From Xylona heveae TC161 (taxonomy: Eukaryota; Ascomycota; Xylonomycetes; Xylonales; Xylonaceae), in contig NW_017264197.1 of NCBI RefSeq assembly GCF_001619985.1, forward strand, positions 1,426,001 to 1,490,000: a stretch of 64,000 nucleotides of DNA. Direction: 5' to 3'. The translations under genes and the position numbers were made by a program. Within the stretch, counting starts at the first letter, position 1. Each line of letters opens with the position of its first letter. Below are positions 44,701 to 56,087 of this stretch, in pieces. The notes below the pieces were generated by a model. It was not told the DNA's origin, made no database searches, and was given only the letters and a program-made list of their open reading frames with translations.

Positions 44701-47179
44701 CTTTGTGTGTAAATAATGCCACGATTCCATCTACTACCGTTTGTTCTTTCAGGTCAGTTGACCCTTCACTCATTTGCCTCAACCAGGAGACTACAGAGCT
44801 TAACGCCCAAGGCTCTGAGCACTTCTTGAAATCTGACGTAGAAAGTTTGGCCGGATTAAGCACCTTGCCCATTGGTATCTCGGGAAGATCCAGCGCCACC
44901 GTGCTTTGTGGGGCAGAGCTATCGTAAACGGAGTCCGTCTTGGAACCAGCCAGACGAACGTTCATTTGCTGCTGTCTCGAGAGACGGAAGGGCCGCTCAT
45001 CCGCATCAGTCTTTGACCGAATGGGGGGAATCGCTTGTGGGGTGCTGCTATAGCTTGATAACGACGAAGATCGTGGAACCATGGTTCCTGAGGGAGTAAC
45101 AAGCGTTGATGCTCGGCTATCAGCTGTTGAGAGATAGGATAAGGTATCGGTGCTAGGAGGTATCTCGGCTCGTGCATCGTAAATATCGAATAGAGCATCA
45201 TGCTGCTCCGGGGCGATTGCTGTCGAAGCTGCTGAAACCGAAGGCAAGGGCCGTTGGGAAGACATGCCGGGGTGGTAAAACAATTCGGGATATTCTTGGG
45301 AAGGAAGTGCGCTCGGCGAAATGGGAAATCCCTGTGCATCTACGAGAGTACCTTCGTCTCCTTCCTCAAAGCTTAGTCTGCGTCTCTCCGGCGTAGGTTC
45401 CGAAAGGCCGCCCATCCCAAAACCATCTGCGCCAGTGCTGTCAGGGCCATACTGTCCAAGGTCATCGTAAATGCCCTCGTGAAAGCGCTCGTCGGTACTC
45501 CAGGGAACATCGGGCATTGGTAACGGTCGCTGTGGAGTTTCCAATGGTCCAACATCTTCTTGAGTGTGAGCTGCAATGATGGATGGATCGTCCCCGTAGT
45601 GAAGTTGGACGTCATAGCCCCCACCATACAATCCCATGTCTACGTGAGCATAGTCACTATCGCTTTCATGGCCAGCCACAGGGTGTTCTTCCGGCGCGGC
45701 TGGGCCGTAGCCCGGAAACAGGCGATAGTCTGCGGCCCGTCCATGAGCCCGATCGGCCATCTCACGTTCCTCTTCCATGCGTAGCGCAGCGAGCCCGGCC
45801 GCCGCTTCGGCATCGCTGCCCTCGCTGTACGCATCACTGCTGCCAATCCCATTCGTCAAGTCTTCGTCAATCTCCGAAATGTGGTGGCTGGCAGTTGGAG
45901 CGGTGATGCTGCTGGCGAAGAGCGGATCTGGCTCGGCTTCTTCATGAATGGGCGAATGGCGGCCCATCGGCGCCACAGGGCTTCGACGTCGACCACGGGA
46001 TCGACTATCCGCCCTCATGAGCTCCTCCTCTACTTCTGTCCAAACGTTATCTTGCACCATACCCTGCATTGTTGGCGCAGCGGATCCCCCATTCGAGACG
46101 CCCAGGTCCGAGCGGATCGATGCATCAGGGGGCGGCCCAGGCAAGGGGCGTAATTGAGGATGTCTGCCCGTTGTATTCGTTCGTTGCGGCGAGTGCTGCG
46201 GAGGAATTGGAGGCACATCATCTCCAGGTCCAGCGCCAGAGAGCCCATTCACGCCAGCCACAGTCTGGCTACCATGTTGAGGCGGCGAAGGAAGTGAGTG
46301 ATGTTGCAGATTCATACGTTTACTGTCAAAGCTAGATGCAGGTGAATGTAGAGAATAAGACTGTGAGTTGGACCTCTGCGGAGAATTTGCGGCGTAGTAC
46401 TCGTCAATATCGAAATAGTCGCTACCTCGCCGGGCAGACTGTGGAGGGTGCGCAGCATACTCTGGGGAGTAGGAGGCATATGTTGTCGAAATGGGCTGAT
46501 ACGGAGCATAAGGCGCTGACGTACTTCCTACATATGGAGACGGTCTACTCGGATGGCTGTACTGAGAGTCGTGGCGTTGGGGCGGTGTCTGGGGAACGTA
46601 TGCAAGCGCCGGTGAGGGGTAGGAAGTGGAAGATATAAAACTCGTCGGGGATGCTCCATATACACTGTTTGGGGATGTTGCCTGATAAGAAAAGCTCGAA
46701 GAACGATACGCAGCTGGATTGTATGGCTGATGAACCGGCCCCTGAGTGGCATTCACCGAGCCGTACGCTGCCGGATTATATTCGGAAGGCGGGACAGGAT
46801 ATTGCTGCGAAGAATAGGCGGTATAACCTCCCGGTGGCGATGTAGCCTGGTATTGCGGTTGATGCCCAGTGGGAATGTATGGCGCCGGAGGGGGATGGCC
46901 GGATGGTGGGTTTGAGCCGCCCATGTAAGGCTCCTCTGCAATTCCCAGAGTATTTTGGTTGCTCCGAGGCACCTCATTTCCACCCATCATTGTGCCATAT
47001 TCAGAAGGCCTACCGGCGCTCTCGCCAACATATGAAGCGTCATCTCCACGGTCAAAACTAGGGGACCGCTCAAGAAATGGCTGTGTGGGAGACTGAAGTC
47101 CGCCTGATCGAGGCGGAGGAGGGAAAGCAGTTGCGGTCTGCTGGAAATGAAAATTCTGACCATTTCGGTAATACGACAT
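41746..47179 (-). CDS. rom2: Rho1 guanine-nucleotide exchange factor with DEP, DH, PH and CNH domains (Rom2 type)
   Basis: Four exons (47179-43517, 43459-42806, 42751-42488, 42381-41746) join in frame to 1738 residues. A long disordered Ser/Pro/Tyr/Gln-rich N-terminus (about 780 residues) is followed by a DEP domain (ALSSVVSWLRQMSEG ... MLKHGVLVYDEEWV), the catalytic DH domain from about 940 (ILHEIVQTEDQFMDQLDVV, and APITRLQRYSLLLGTV, its conserved helix), a PH domain split by intron 1 (TWLDTYAMLFDHYLVLAK ... RQDWCEKIIEAK), and a CNH domain from about 1380 to near the end (MVAVGTDYGIYLAEH, FGLNLFHSSLSISTHRGFEV). In yeasts this architecture activates Rho1 at the plasma membrane and drives cell-wall integrity signalling and glucan synthesis. 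The N-terminus seems longer than in typical relatives. Confidence 0.93.
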
Positions 47180-48669
47180 GTTGACAATGCCTTATCGAAG
47201 TTCGTATTATAAGTTTTTGATATAAAGATTTGGGAAGGCAATCTGGAAAACGAGCGTGGGAGTGAGAGCTTCTAGCGGAGGATGATGCGACAAGGTCTCA
47301 CATCTGGGAGCGGCAACCTGAGGTCGTGGAAAGGTGGAAGACGAATACAAGAGTTCCTGTCACCTCCAAACTGTTTCCTTTCCTTTCACGGCAATACCGC
47401 CCTGACTAGGAGAGCAGTCGAGATCAACGGCCATACAGATTTTTGGCGATGTTGGAGGTTTTAGCCCAAGGCAAAGCAACGGTAAGGGTGCAAGCCGCCG
47501 TCTCCAGGCGACAGGGCGAGGACGGGGAAAGGCGTTAAGGTTCCCCCCATGTCCGAACATGGTTCCGCTCGCTTATTACCGCCCACGCGCGTAATGTTGT
47601 ACGTTGGTACCGTCACGATCCTGAACAATAATAATGAGGTACGACCAAACGCGTAATTGTTTTCGTTTTGAGCCATATTTTCAAATCTCGGATCAGCGTA
47701 TATGCATTGCTATCGGAGTGTTATTATTACATTGATTCGACCATTAAAATTGATCAATTTCTATAGATGACTCTCGTACAGGTCAAGGTATGAAATTTGG
47801 GACTATATCACACTCTACAGTAAGCTATAACTGAGGGCGGTCAAGTCGTGTGGCTGAGATCCTCGCCTTCTCACCGCCTTCCAGGCTTCTGTGCCACTGC
47901 TCCAGCGAAACAAGTCACATGCATTGCAAGAAGTATGAAGGTGTCTTAAGATATCGGAAGGTTTAGTTGCGGTGTCAAATCGGCAGTCATTGGAATTTTC
48001 CAGATTGTAAACCCTCGTCGGCTTTGGATTTAAAAAATATTCTTTTAAAAACGAAAGACATAAAAGTATCACCTCTCCCTGTCGTTACAAATAGGATTGA
48101 ATAGAGCTCAAAATGATATTCATAAATAAAATTACTGCAGGCCAACCAAAAAGATTCTCAATTTTCTATTTGTTGTAATTCAAAGATTCGTGGGCTCCAA
48201 GTGTCAGCCACTATTGTTGACGCTGTTGCACTGACCCTGAAGGAATGATAAATGCGAGTGGAGGCTGAGCAGCTCATGGTTTCTGTACTATTCGTACGCT
48301 GTACGGAGTACTGAAAAGATCCGAACGCCGAAAGGGCATGGCACGTGACAGAAGTATCTTTCACGTGATTAGCCTGCTGATGACGTGATGCCCCGCTCCA
48401 GGCTCCTGATCGGAGATGGCAGCAAAGATGGCTCCGAGCTGCTTGATTGGCTACAGCTCAAGGCCCCTCGCAAACAAAATTCCACTGTTAGTAATGGAGC
48501 TGTAATCCTGACCGTCCGAACCCTCGAATCAATTTCCCCTCCTCTCTTTAAGTCAAATCTCCACATCTGACTCCTTTTCTGACTTTCCTCCTCTAAAAGA
48601 GAAACCTCCTTACACTTCATCAATCAATTGAACTTTTGTTCTTCTCCTAAGTAACTCTACACATTCAAA
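47180..48669. other. Divergent promoter region of the Rho GEF and SOD genes
   Basis: 1.5 kb between two divergent genes. Holds one TACGGAGTA (48302-48310) and, at 48530-48660, a CT-rich leader directly before the SOD start. No gene seen. Confidence 0.6.
48530..48669 (+). promoter_or_regulatory. Pyrimidine-rich core promoter/leader of the SOD gene
   Basis: Long CT blocks end a few bases before the ATG, whose context CAAAATGG is close to the fungal optimum. This layout is typical of strongly expressed fungal housekeeping genes. Confidence 0.45.
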
Positions 48670-49704
48670 ATGGTCAAGGCTGGTAAGTTTCTCTTCTGTC
48701 ATTTACCTGATCTTCTCAAAACCTTCGTTGCTAGCTCTGGGGTCCATTTATCTGTGAGATCTTTGTGGAGTTCCTATCACTTGCTGCCAATCGCTTTCCG
48801 TTGCTTTTTTAAAGTTGGAAGGAAAACGTCTGAAGATGGAGGATGCTCGACGAGGGGCGAGTGTTGCGGTTCTTAAATCCCTTTGGTCCACGGTTCCACC
48901 TTGATGGTTGTCTTTCCACCAAGGTTCTCTTCATTGCACGCTTGCCCGATTATACCTACATTAGCAAACGGACGCGCTTCCCCGTAGCAATGAACCCCTG
49001 CTAATCGGTTGAATGATCTGCATGTCGGACCTTTGTTGCTAATAAAAGTGAAATATAGTCGCTGTTCTCCGAGGTGACTCCAAGGTTGGCGGTACTGTCA
49101 CCTTCGAGCAGACTTCCGAGTCCAACCCTACCACCGTCTCATGGAACATTACTGGCCACGATGCCAACGCTGAGCGTGGCATGCACGTCCACCAGTTCGG
49201 TGACAACTCCAACGGCTGCACCTCTGCTGGTCCTCACTGTAAGTCTTCTACAACTTTATTTCAGCCCTAGGGGTGAAATCGATGCTCATGGTACGAAACA
49301 GTCAACCCTTACTCCAAGACCCACGGCGCTCCTGCCGATCAGGAACGTCACGTCGGCGACCTTGGTAACTTCAAGACCGACGGTCAGGGTAATGCCGTCG
49401 GCTCAGTCCAGGACCGCCTTATCAAGCTGATCGGCCCTGACAGCGTCGTTGGCGTACGTTTTACAACCATCAATGAATCATACAGAGATCAAATCTGGCT
49501 GACCATTTCGTTGCAGCGTACCATTGTTGTCCACGCCGGCACCGATGACCTCGGTAGGGGTGGCACTGAGGAGTCCAAGAAGACTGGCAACGCTGGTGCC
49601 CGTCCCGCTTGCGGTAAGTGCTATATACTCTGCACGGTCAATTATAGCCCCAGATAATTCAATACTAACAAGAAATATTAGGTGTCATCGGCATTGCTGC
49701 TTAA
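48670..49704 (+). CDS. sod1: Cytosolic Cu/Zn superoxide dismutase
   Basis: Five exons (48670-48682, 49059-49238, 49302-49453, 49517-49613, 49682-49704) give 154 residues, the normal length of fungal SOD1. Copper ligands are visible in HVHQFGD (His47, His49), GPHFNP (His64) and [10 protein letters not shown] (His about 121); ERHVGDLG (His81, Asp84) supplies zinc ligands with His64 and His72; Cys58 and the Cys in PACGVIG form the conserved disulfide. It converts superoxide to H2O2 and O2. No leader peptide, hence cytosolic/intermembrane-space. The first coding exon has only 13 nt and is followed by a 376-nt intron, the longest among the models here; the other three introns are 63-68 nt. Confidence 0.98.
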
Positions 49705-50661
49705 ATGACTCTGTAATCAAACGAAGATACCGATGTTACGAAACACGAATTTAGTTGGAGCGTAACTTGGCTTGGAAAACCGTAGTTGGCGTCAATATTT
49801 TCCTAATAGTGAAGTAGATAATTGATATCTAAAAAATCACTTGGAATACTCTCGGGATTTTTCACGGACCTCAACAGTAGTTGTGACATCGGATAAGCTT
49901 GCCATGTGCTGCGTATATTCTCTCCTTTACTCCAGATGCTGAAGGGGACGGAGGATATCTTTCCTAAAGGCGCTAGACCCGGTCATGCATGGAAACGAGG
50001 GGTCCGACAGATCTAGAACGGCATAGCGTCGGTACTTAGAAGGCCCGGTGCTCGGGTCCAGGTCCAGTCAGGAGCTTCAGTACACGTTGAGTTCTCTGAG
50101 AGAATCGCCATCCCTAGCAGTTTAGTAGTGAATGGTGTGTACTATTGCGCCTTGATCCCCAGAATCCCACAGCTCCCCTAACAATTCCTCCTCCAATTTC
50201 GAACTATCATTTCCCTTCTCCCTTTGTTCGTCTCTTTTCATCATTCAACCATTTCCATTTTGACGAACTGGTGGGACCTCCTTTGGATAACTCCTTGCAT
50301 CATCCTCTGCGGTTTCCCTTGCACTCTAGCTTCATCGTTTCGTTCATCACTGTGCAGCTTCCACCAAAAGAAACTCTCCTCTGGGGCAGGACTAATCATT
50401 GATTGACAGATACAGTACCTTTGCCAGATAAAGTACGAGATTGGGCAGCTTCATTTTGTCCCTAACGGAGTGAGTTTACCCCGACAGACCTCTTGTCTCC
50501 TTGATCCAAAGTGGCATTCTCAACGTCAATTGCGGGATGGAAGCTCTAAATCTTGACATTTGCCTTTGGCTCTTTCAAGCAACCGAGGTATAGAATTGAA
50601 CCATTGAGACTGACAACCTCTCTCAGAACCTCGCATTAGTTCTTCGGCAGTTTCTATCAAC
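49705..50661. other. Intergenic between SOD and Tudor-SN genes
   Basis: Both genes are on the plus strand. The right half (50150-50400) is CT-rich and likely promoter/leader of the Tudor-SN gene. No gene seen. Confidence 0.6.
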
Positions 50662-53615
50662 ATGCCTCTTTCACAGGCCAAGGTTAAGAGCGTCACCTCC
50701 GGTGACACCTTGGTGCTCTCCAATGTCCACAATCCCAGCCAAGAACGAATCCTGAGCTTGGCCTTTGTTTCGGCCCCAAGAATCCGCAGAGAAGGCGATG
50801 AGGTTAGTGCTTTTGCTTGTAAAGAAGATGAAGACTTCTACCTCACGTAGTGAAACATTGTCTGCCCAAACTGCTTTATGTTTGCATAAAGCGTACTTGA
50901 TCTTTAACCCGCACCATGTTCCGCGCGCCATTCTTCGGTGCAACAATTTGCCTCCACCTCTTCCGTCAAGGATCATGAATGCTAATGCACGTTTTCTAGC
51001 CATTTGCCTTCGAATCGCGCGATTACCTCAGACGACTACTCGTTGGAAAGGTCATTCAATTTACTGTCATCTACACTGTTCCTACCGGCGTCAAACGCGA
51101 CTACGGTCTTGTCTTCCTCCCGTCCGGCCATACACTTCCTGAACTGCTCGTGTCTGAGGGATGGTTGCGTCTACGAGACGATGCCGAGAGAAAAGGTGAT
51201 TCCGAAGAATCTGTAGCTCAGCTGGAGAAGCTTAGAGCCGCGGAGGCCGGCGCACGAGCGCAATTCAAAGGTGTCTGGGCTGCCAGCGGTGGCAAGCTGG
51301 ATAACATCTATGAGGTCCCCGACCCCAAAGCGTTTGTCGACGAGTGGAAGGGAAAGACAATTGACTGTAAGTTGTAATGTGATATTGTCTCTATGCTTGC
51401 TGAAGAATATATATTAGCCATTGTCGAGAGAGTCCTGACTGGAGATCGTCTGATTGTCCGGCTGATGGTTACTCCAACGCAACATGTACAAACGCTCTTG
51501 CTTATTGCCGGCGTGCGGACACCCACGACAAAGCGGACGAACCCCGCCGACGGCAAGGAACTTCCAGCAGAACCGTTTGGCGAGGAGGCCCAGCAGTTTG
51601 TGGAGTCGAGACTGTTGCAGCGGAACGTCAAGGTTGATCTGCTCGGCGTCAGCCCGCAGGGTCAGCTTGTTGGAACTGTTATCCATCCTAATGGCAACAT
51701 ATCCGAGTTTTTGCTGAAGTCGGGTCTGGCACGGTGCACTGATCACCACTCCACCATGCTAGGAAGTCAAATGGCCGCGCTGAGACAAGCCGAGAGAGCA
51801 GCGAGAGAGCAGCGTCAAGGTCTCTTCCAAGGCCTTGTCTCCACAAAAGCCAACAACTCCCGCAATATTGAGGCTACTGTTGTTCGCGTGCAGAGCGCGG
51901 ATACCGTCTTTTTGAGAAACAAGGCTGGTGAGGAGAAGAGAGTGAACCTCAGCAGCATCAGGCAACCCAAGTACGGAGACTTCCCCACCAGACACGCATG
52001 GATTTTCACTAACGCGGATTGCAACTTTAGGCCTACTGATCCCAAGCAGTCTCCCTTCGCGGCCGATGCTAAGGAATTTTTGCGGAAGCGACTTATTGGA
52101 AAGCACGTGCTTGCAACCATTGATGGCAAGCGACCCGCCACTGAGGGTTACGAGGAGCGGGAGATGGCCACCCTTCTCCTCAACAACAAGAATGTTGCCC
52201 TGACTCTTGTCGAGAATGGCTATGCCTCCGTGATCCGCCACCGTCGGGATGATGAAGATCGCTCAGAGATTTACGATGATCTGCTTGCCGCCGAGGAGGC
52301 TGCCCAGGCCGAACAAAGGGGAATGTGGTCTCCTAAGCCTCCTGCGAATAAGCAATACCAGGACTACTCCGAAACCTTGCAGAAGGCCAAGATCCAGGCC
52401 TCTGTCCTTCAACGCCAGAAGCGTGTTCCCGCCATTGTGGATTTTGTCAAGAGCGGATCTCGTTTCACTGTCCTGATTCCTCGCGAGAATGCCAGGCTCA
52501 CCTTTGTCCTCTCCGGCATTCGCGCTCCTCGCTCCGCCAGAGGCCCTGAGGACAAGGCCGAACCCTTTGGACAGGAAGCTCACGAGTTTGCTAACCGCCG
52601 CTGCATGCAGCGTGATGTTGAAATTGACGTAGAGACCACTGACAAGGTTGGTGGCTTCATCGGTACACTGTACGTCAACCGTGAGAACTTTGCCAAGCTT
52701 CTCCTTGAAGAAGGCCTTGCGAGCGTGCACGCGTACTCTGCAGAGCAGTCAGGCAATGCGAAAGAGTACTTTGCTGCCGAACAGCACGCCAAGGATGCTC
52801 GCAAGGGCATGTGGCACGAATGGGATCCCAGCCAAGAGGTGAACGATGAAGAAGCTGGTGAGGCCGCCGACGACGAGGCAGGTAATGGAGAGGCTGTCGT
52901 CGAGCGCCGGAAAGACTACCGCGACATTGTTGTGACCAACGTGGACGACAGCGTCAAGCTTAAGGTTCAGCAGATTGGCACGGGCACTGCCGCTCTCACG
53001 GAGCTCATGAGCGCTTTCCGCACTTTCCATCTGTCCAACGCTACCTCGCTTCCTGGTGCTCCTAAGGCGGGCGATTTTGTTGCGGCCAAGTTCACCGAGG
53101 ACAATGAGTGGTACCGTGCCCGCATCCGCCGCAACGATCGCGAAAACCAGCAGGCCGAGGTCGTCTACATTGACTATGGTAACTCTGAGCTCGTCCCCTG
53201 GTCACGCCTCCGTCCCTTGACTCAGCCGCAATTCCTGCCGTCCAAGCTCCGTCCTCAAGCGCAGGACGCCGTTCTCTCTTTCCTCCAATTCCCCCTTACC
53301 TCGCCAGAATACCTTGCCGACGCCGTCGCTGGAGTCTCTGCCGCCGTCTCGGGCGCTCAGCTTGTTGCCAATGTCGACCACCAGGACCAGGATGGCACAT
53401 TGCACGTCACGCTCTTTGACCCCAAGAGCAGCGCTTCTCTCGAACAGAGTCTCAATGCCGACTTTATCGCCGACGGTCTCGCCATGGTGCCCCGCAAGCT
53501 CAAGGCCTGGGAACGCGCAGCTTCTGATGTGCTCGCTGGCTTGAAGGCCCGTGAGGAAGAAGCCAAGCACGAACGCAGAGGAATGTGGGAATACGGCGAT
53601 TTGACAGAGGATTAA
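50662..53615 (+). CDS. SND1: Tudor staphylococcal nuclease (SND1/Tudor-SN)
   Basis: Exons 50662-50802, 51000-51366 and 51418-53615 join to 901 residues, the usual family length. Four staphylococcal-nuclease-like repeats follow in order; each starts with a strand such as AKVKSVTSGDTLVL, AIVERVLTGDRLIVRL, ATVVRVQSADTVFLRN or AIVDFVKSGSRFTVLI, and each ends with an RQGLFQ-, RGMW- or KGMWHEW-like motif. The fourth is followed by an acidic linker (about 575-600), then a Tudor domain with AKFTEDNEWYRARIRR and VVYIDYGNSELVPWSRL, embedded in a fifth partial nuclease fold that ends RRGMWEYGDL. Family members bind RNA and act in transcription, splicing, stress granules and RNA decay in nucleus and cytoplasm. 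The end of each repeat matches the human protein's layout. Confidence 0.95.
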
Positions 53616-54849
53616 AGTCGATCAAGAATAGGAATTCGCAATTTTTTCTTTTTTCTTGAAAAAAGTTTTGCCTTCCCGTTTCTCTAATTTTCCCCTCTTC
53701 TCTCCTCGCCCGAAAGAACGGTACCCTTCCTCTTCATCTCTTTTCTTTTTCTTGTCCTTCACCGTTTCCCCTTCATCTTCCTCTGTACGGCGAATTTGCA
53801 GGGACGGCGATTGAAGGAATTTTCAAAGTTATTTCTTTCTCTGTGCCGAAGGGAGAATTTTCCCTTACCAGGTCATATTTCATGCTGGACGGTTTCTTCC
53901 AAAATTAGTTCTTGCATGATATCTATCATCGTTGTCAACTGTGTTGTTGATCGTTATTCAGCTTATCACCATCAATTCGATGGTTATCACTAGTCTCTCA
54001 AGCGTTGGCTAGGCTTTTTTTTTTTTTTTCTAAAGACAACAAAATTAAAAATTGAATCGAGTTAAACATTTAAAGTGCTCAAATTATCCGCGTGGGACAT
54101 TGTCTAATTTGCCAAAGTGTGCCAAAAGGTTACAAAGCAAATCGTGATTCATCTTCATAATCAAGTCGTGGAGTAAGTTATTTATGCATGGCATGCATAT
54201 CTTCCAACGTTTTAATGAAATTTCACAATCACATGCTACAAGTTTCGTTATGTCTCACATATGATTATGACTGACGTTGTATGAAAATTTGTGAAATGAA
54301 CCTTTTTCTTCATAAAAAAAATTGTACAAATTGATCATTTGAAGACGTTAAATACATCGTTCAATCGTGACGAATTTGGGGGGATAGTAAAGACAGATGG
54401 AGATATGAAGGGGTAGAGTAAAAATTAAAAGGCGGGAAATTGAACGGACGCTAGCAAGTCAAGCTTTGCAAGAAAACTCCTGCGCCGCCAAAAGGAGAAG
54501 TCCATCGTCATGTTGAATCAAAGTCGATACGACATCTTCTCGCAATCCCAAATCAGTCTAGACGCTTGAGGCAGTTTCAAAATAAAAAAAAAACACACGC
54601 GCCACCAGTCTTTCCCTTTTTTCATCTCCTATTTTTCCCATGGTGACAAAAAGAAGATGGAGAAGAAAGGTCCGAGCAAAGATGCAAAATAACGAAAAGC
54701 TCCAGTCTAGATGTTCAACTTGGTGGAAAAGTTCAGTCGATCGATTTGATCAAAGAGGTTTCAAGTGAAAAAAGGGAGTATATGAGGGATGAAATGTAAA
54801 TCAAAGGAAAAGAGACGCAGAAAACTGAGATGACACATAGTCACTCAAT
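53616..54849. other. Intergenic between convergent genes
   Basis: 3' flanks of the Tudor-SN (plus) and transaldolase (minus) genes. CT-rich at 53640-53790, T-run near 54018-54030, otherwise AT-rich. No gene seen. Confidence 0.6.
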
Positions 54850-56087
54850 TTAAGCCTGGATCTTCTCCTTGAGGATGTCCTTGAGGGTGACGGCGTCAGC
54901 GGCGAACTTGGAGATACCCTCACGGAGCTTCTCGACGGCCATCTGCTGCTCGTTGAAGTCGAAGCGGAAGAGAGCCTCATCGTTGATGTAGCTGCGCTTC
55001 TTCAGGTCGACAACGTGGGCGTTCTCAGAAGCAAGCTTCTTGGGAACAGCCTCCTTGGAGTTGTAGAGATCCTCGAGGAGGTTGGGCTGGAAAGCAAATG
55101 TTAGCTCAAGGCACGAGGCACGTGTGAGTATTGGCGGGGCAAACGTACGGAGATGGTAAGGTAGTCGCAGCCAGCGAGCTCAGTAATCTCACCGACGTTA
55201 CGGAAAGAAGCACCCATGACAATGGTCTTGTAGCCGTACTTCTTGTAGTAGTTGAAGATGTCCTGGACAGACTTGACACCGGGGTCCTCGGAGGCGGTGT
55301 AGTCCTTCTTGGTGGCGGCCTTGTACCAGTCGAGGATACGGCCGACGAAGGGAGAGATGAGGTAGGCACCGGCCTCGGCACCAGCGATGGCCTGCTCAAG
55401 AGAGAACATGAGGGTCAAGTTGCAGTTGACACCGTGCTCATTCTGGAGAATCTGGGCAGCCTTGATACCCTCCCAGGTGGAGGCGATCTTGATCAGGATA
55501 CGGTCCTTGGAGATGCCGATCTTCTTGTAGAGCTGCAAAGACTGTCAGTCGCTGATTGATATTAAAAAATTACACAGTAATCGGAAGCGTACCTCAAGGA
55601 TGTGGAGAGCCTTCTCAACGGAGGCCTTGGTGTCGAAAGAGAAGCGGGCGTCGACCTCGGTGGAGACCTTACCGGGGACAATGTTAAGAATCTCCTTGCC
55701 GAACTCAACAAGCAGCTGGTCGAGAGTGGCATCGACCTGGGCGTCAAGGTCGCCGCCCTGTAAATGTGGTGTTAGAACCGATTGACACTTTTTCATCTGC
55801 AGAAGAGATGTTCAAACGTACAGTGCTCTTGCCGAAGGCAACGGCCTGGTCGATCAGCTTGGCATACTCAGGCTTCTTGGAAGCAGCCAAGATGAGCGAA
55901 GGGTTGGTGGTAGCATCCTGAGGACGGTATTTGGCGATGGTAGCGAAGTCACCAGAGTCGCAGACGACAGTCTAGACAAGCAATTGTGTTAGCCAATGGC
56001 TCAATGTGATGCGAAAATCATCTCCAAAATATAAGAGGTGATTTGACTTACGGTGCCAGAGGCCTTGAGCTGGTCGAGAGAAGACAT
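54850..56087 (-). CDS. tal1: Transaldolase
   Basis: Five exons (56087-56052, 55971-55822, 55757-55593, 55532-55149, 55086-54850) give 323 residues. The class-I transaldolase signature is intact: [17 protein letters not shown] and [18 protein letters not shown] at the N-terminus, the Schiff-base lysine in [12 protein letters not shown] (Lys132), [18 protein letters not shown], and [12 protein letters not shown]. It transfers a dihydroxyacetone unit between sedoheptulose-7-phosphate and glyceraldehyde-3-phosphate in the non-oxidative pentose phosphate pathway, in the cytosol. The codons are strongly biased to C/G-ending forms, as expected for an abundant enzyme. The first exon has only 12 codons. 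Confidence 0.97.
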
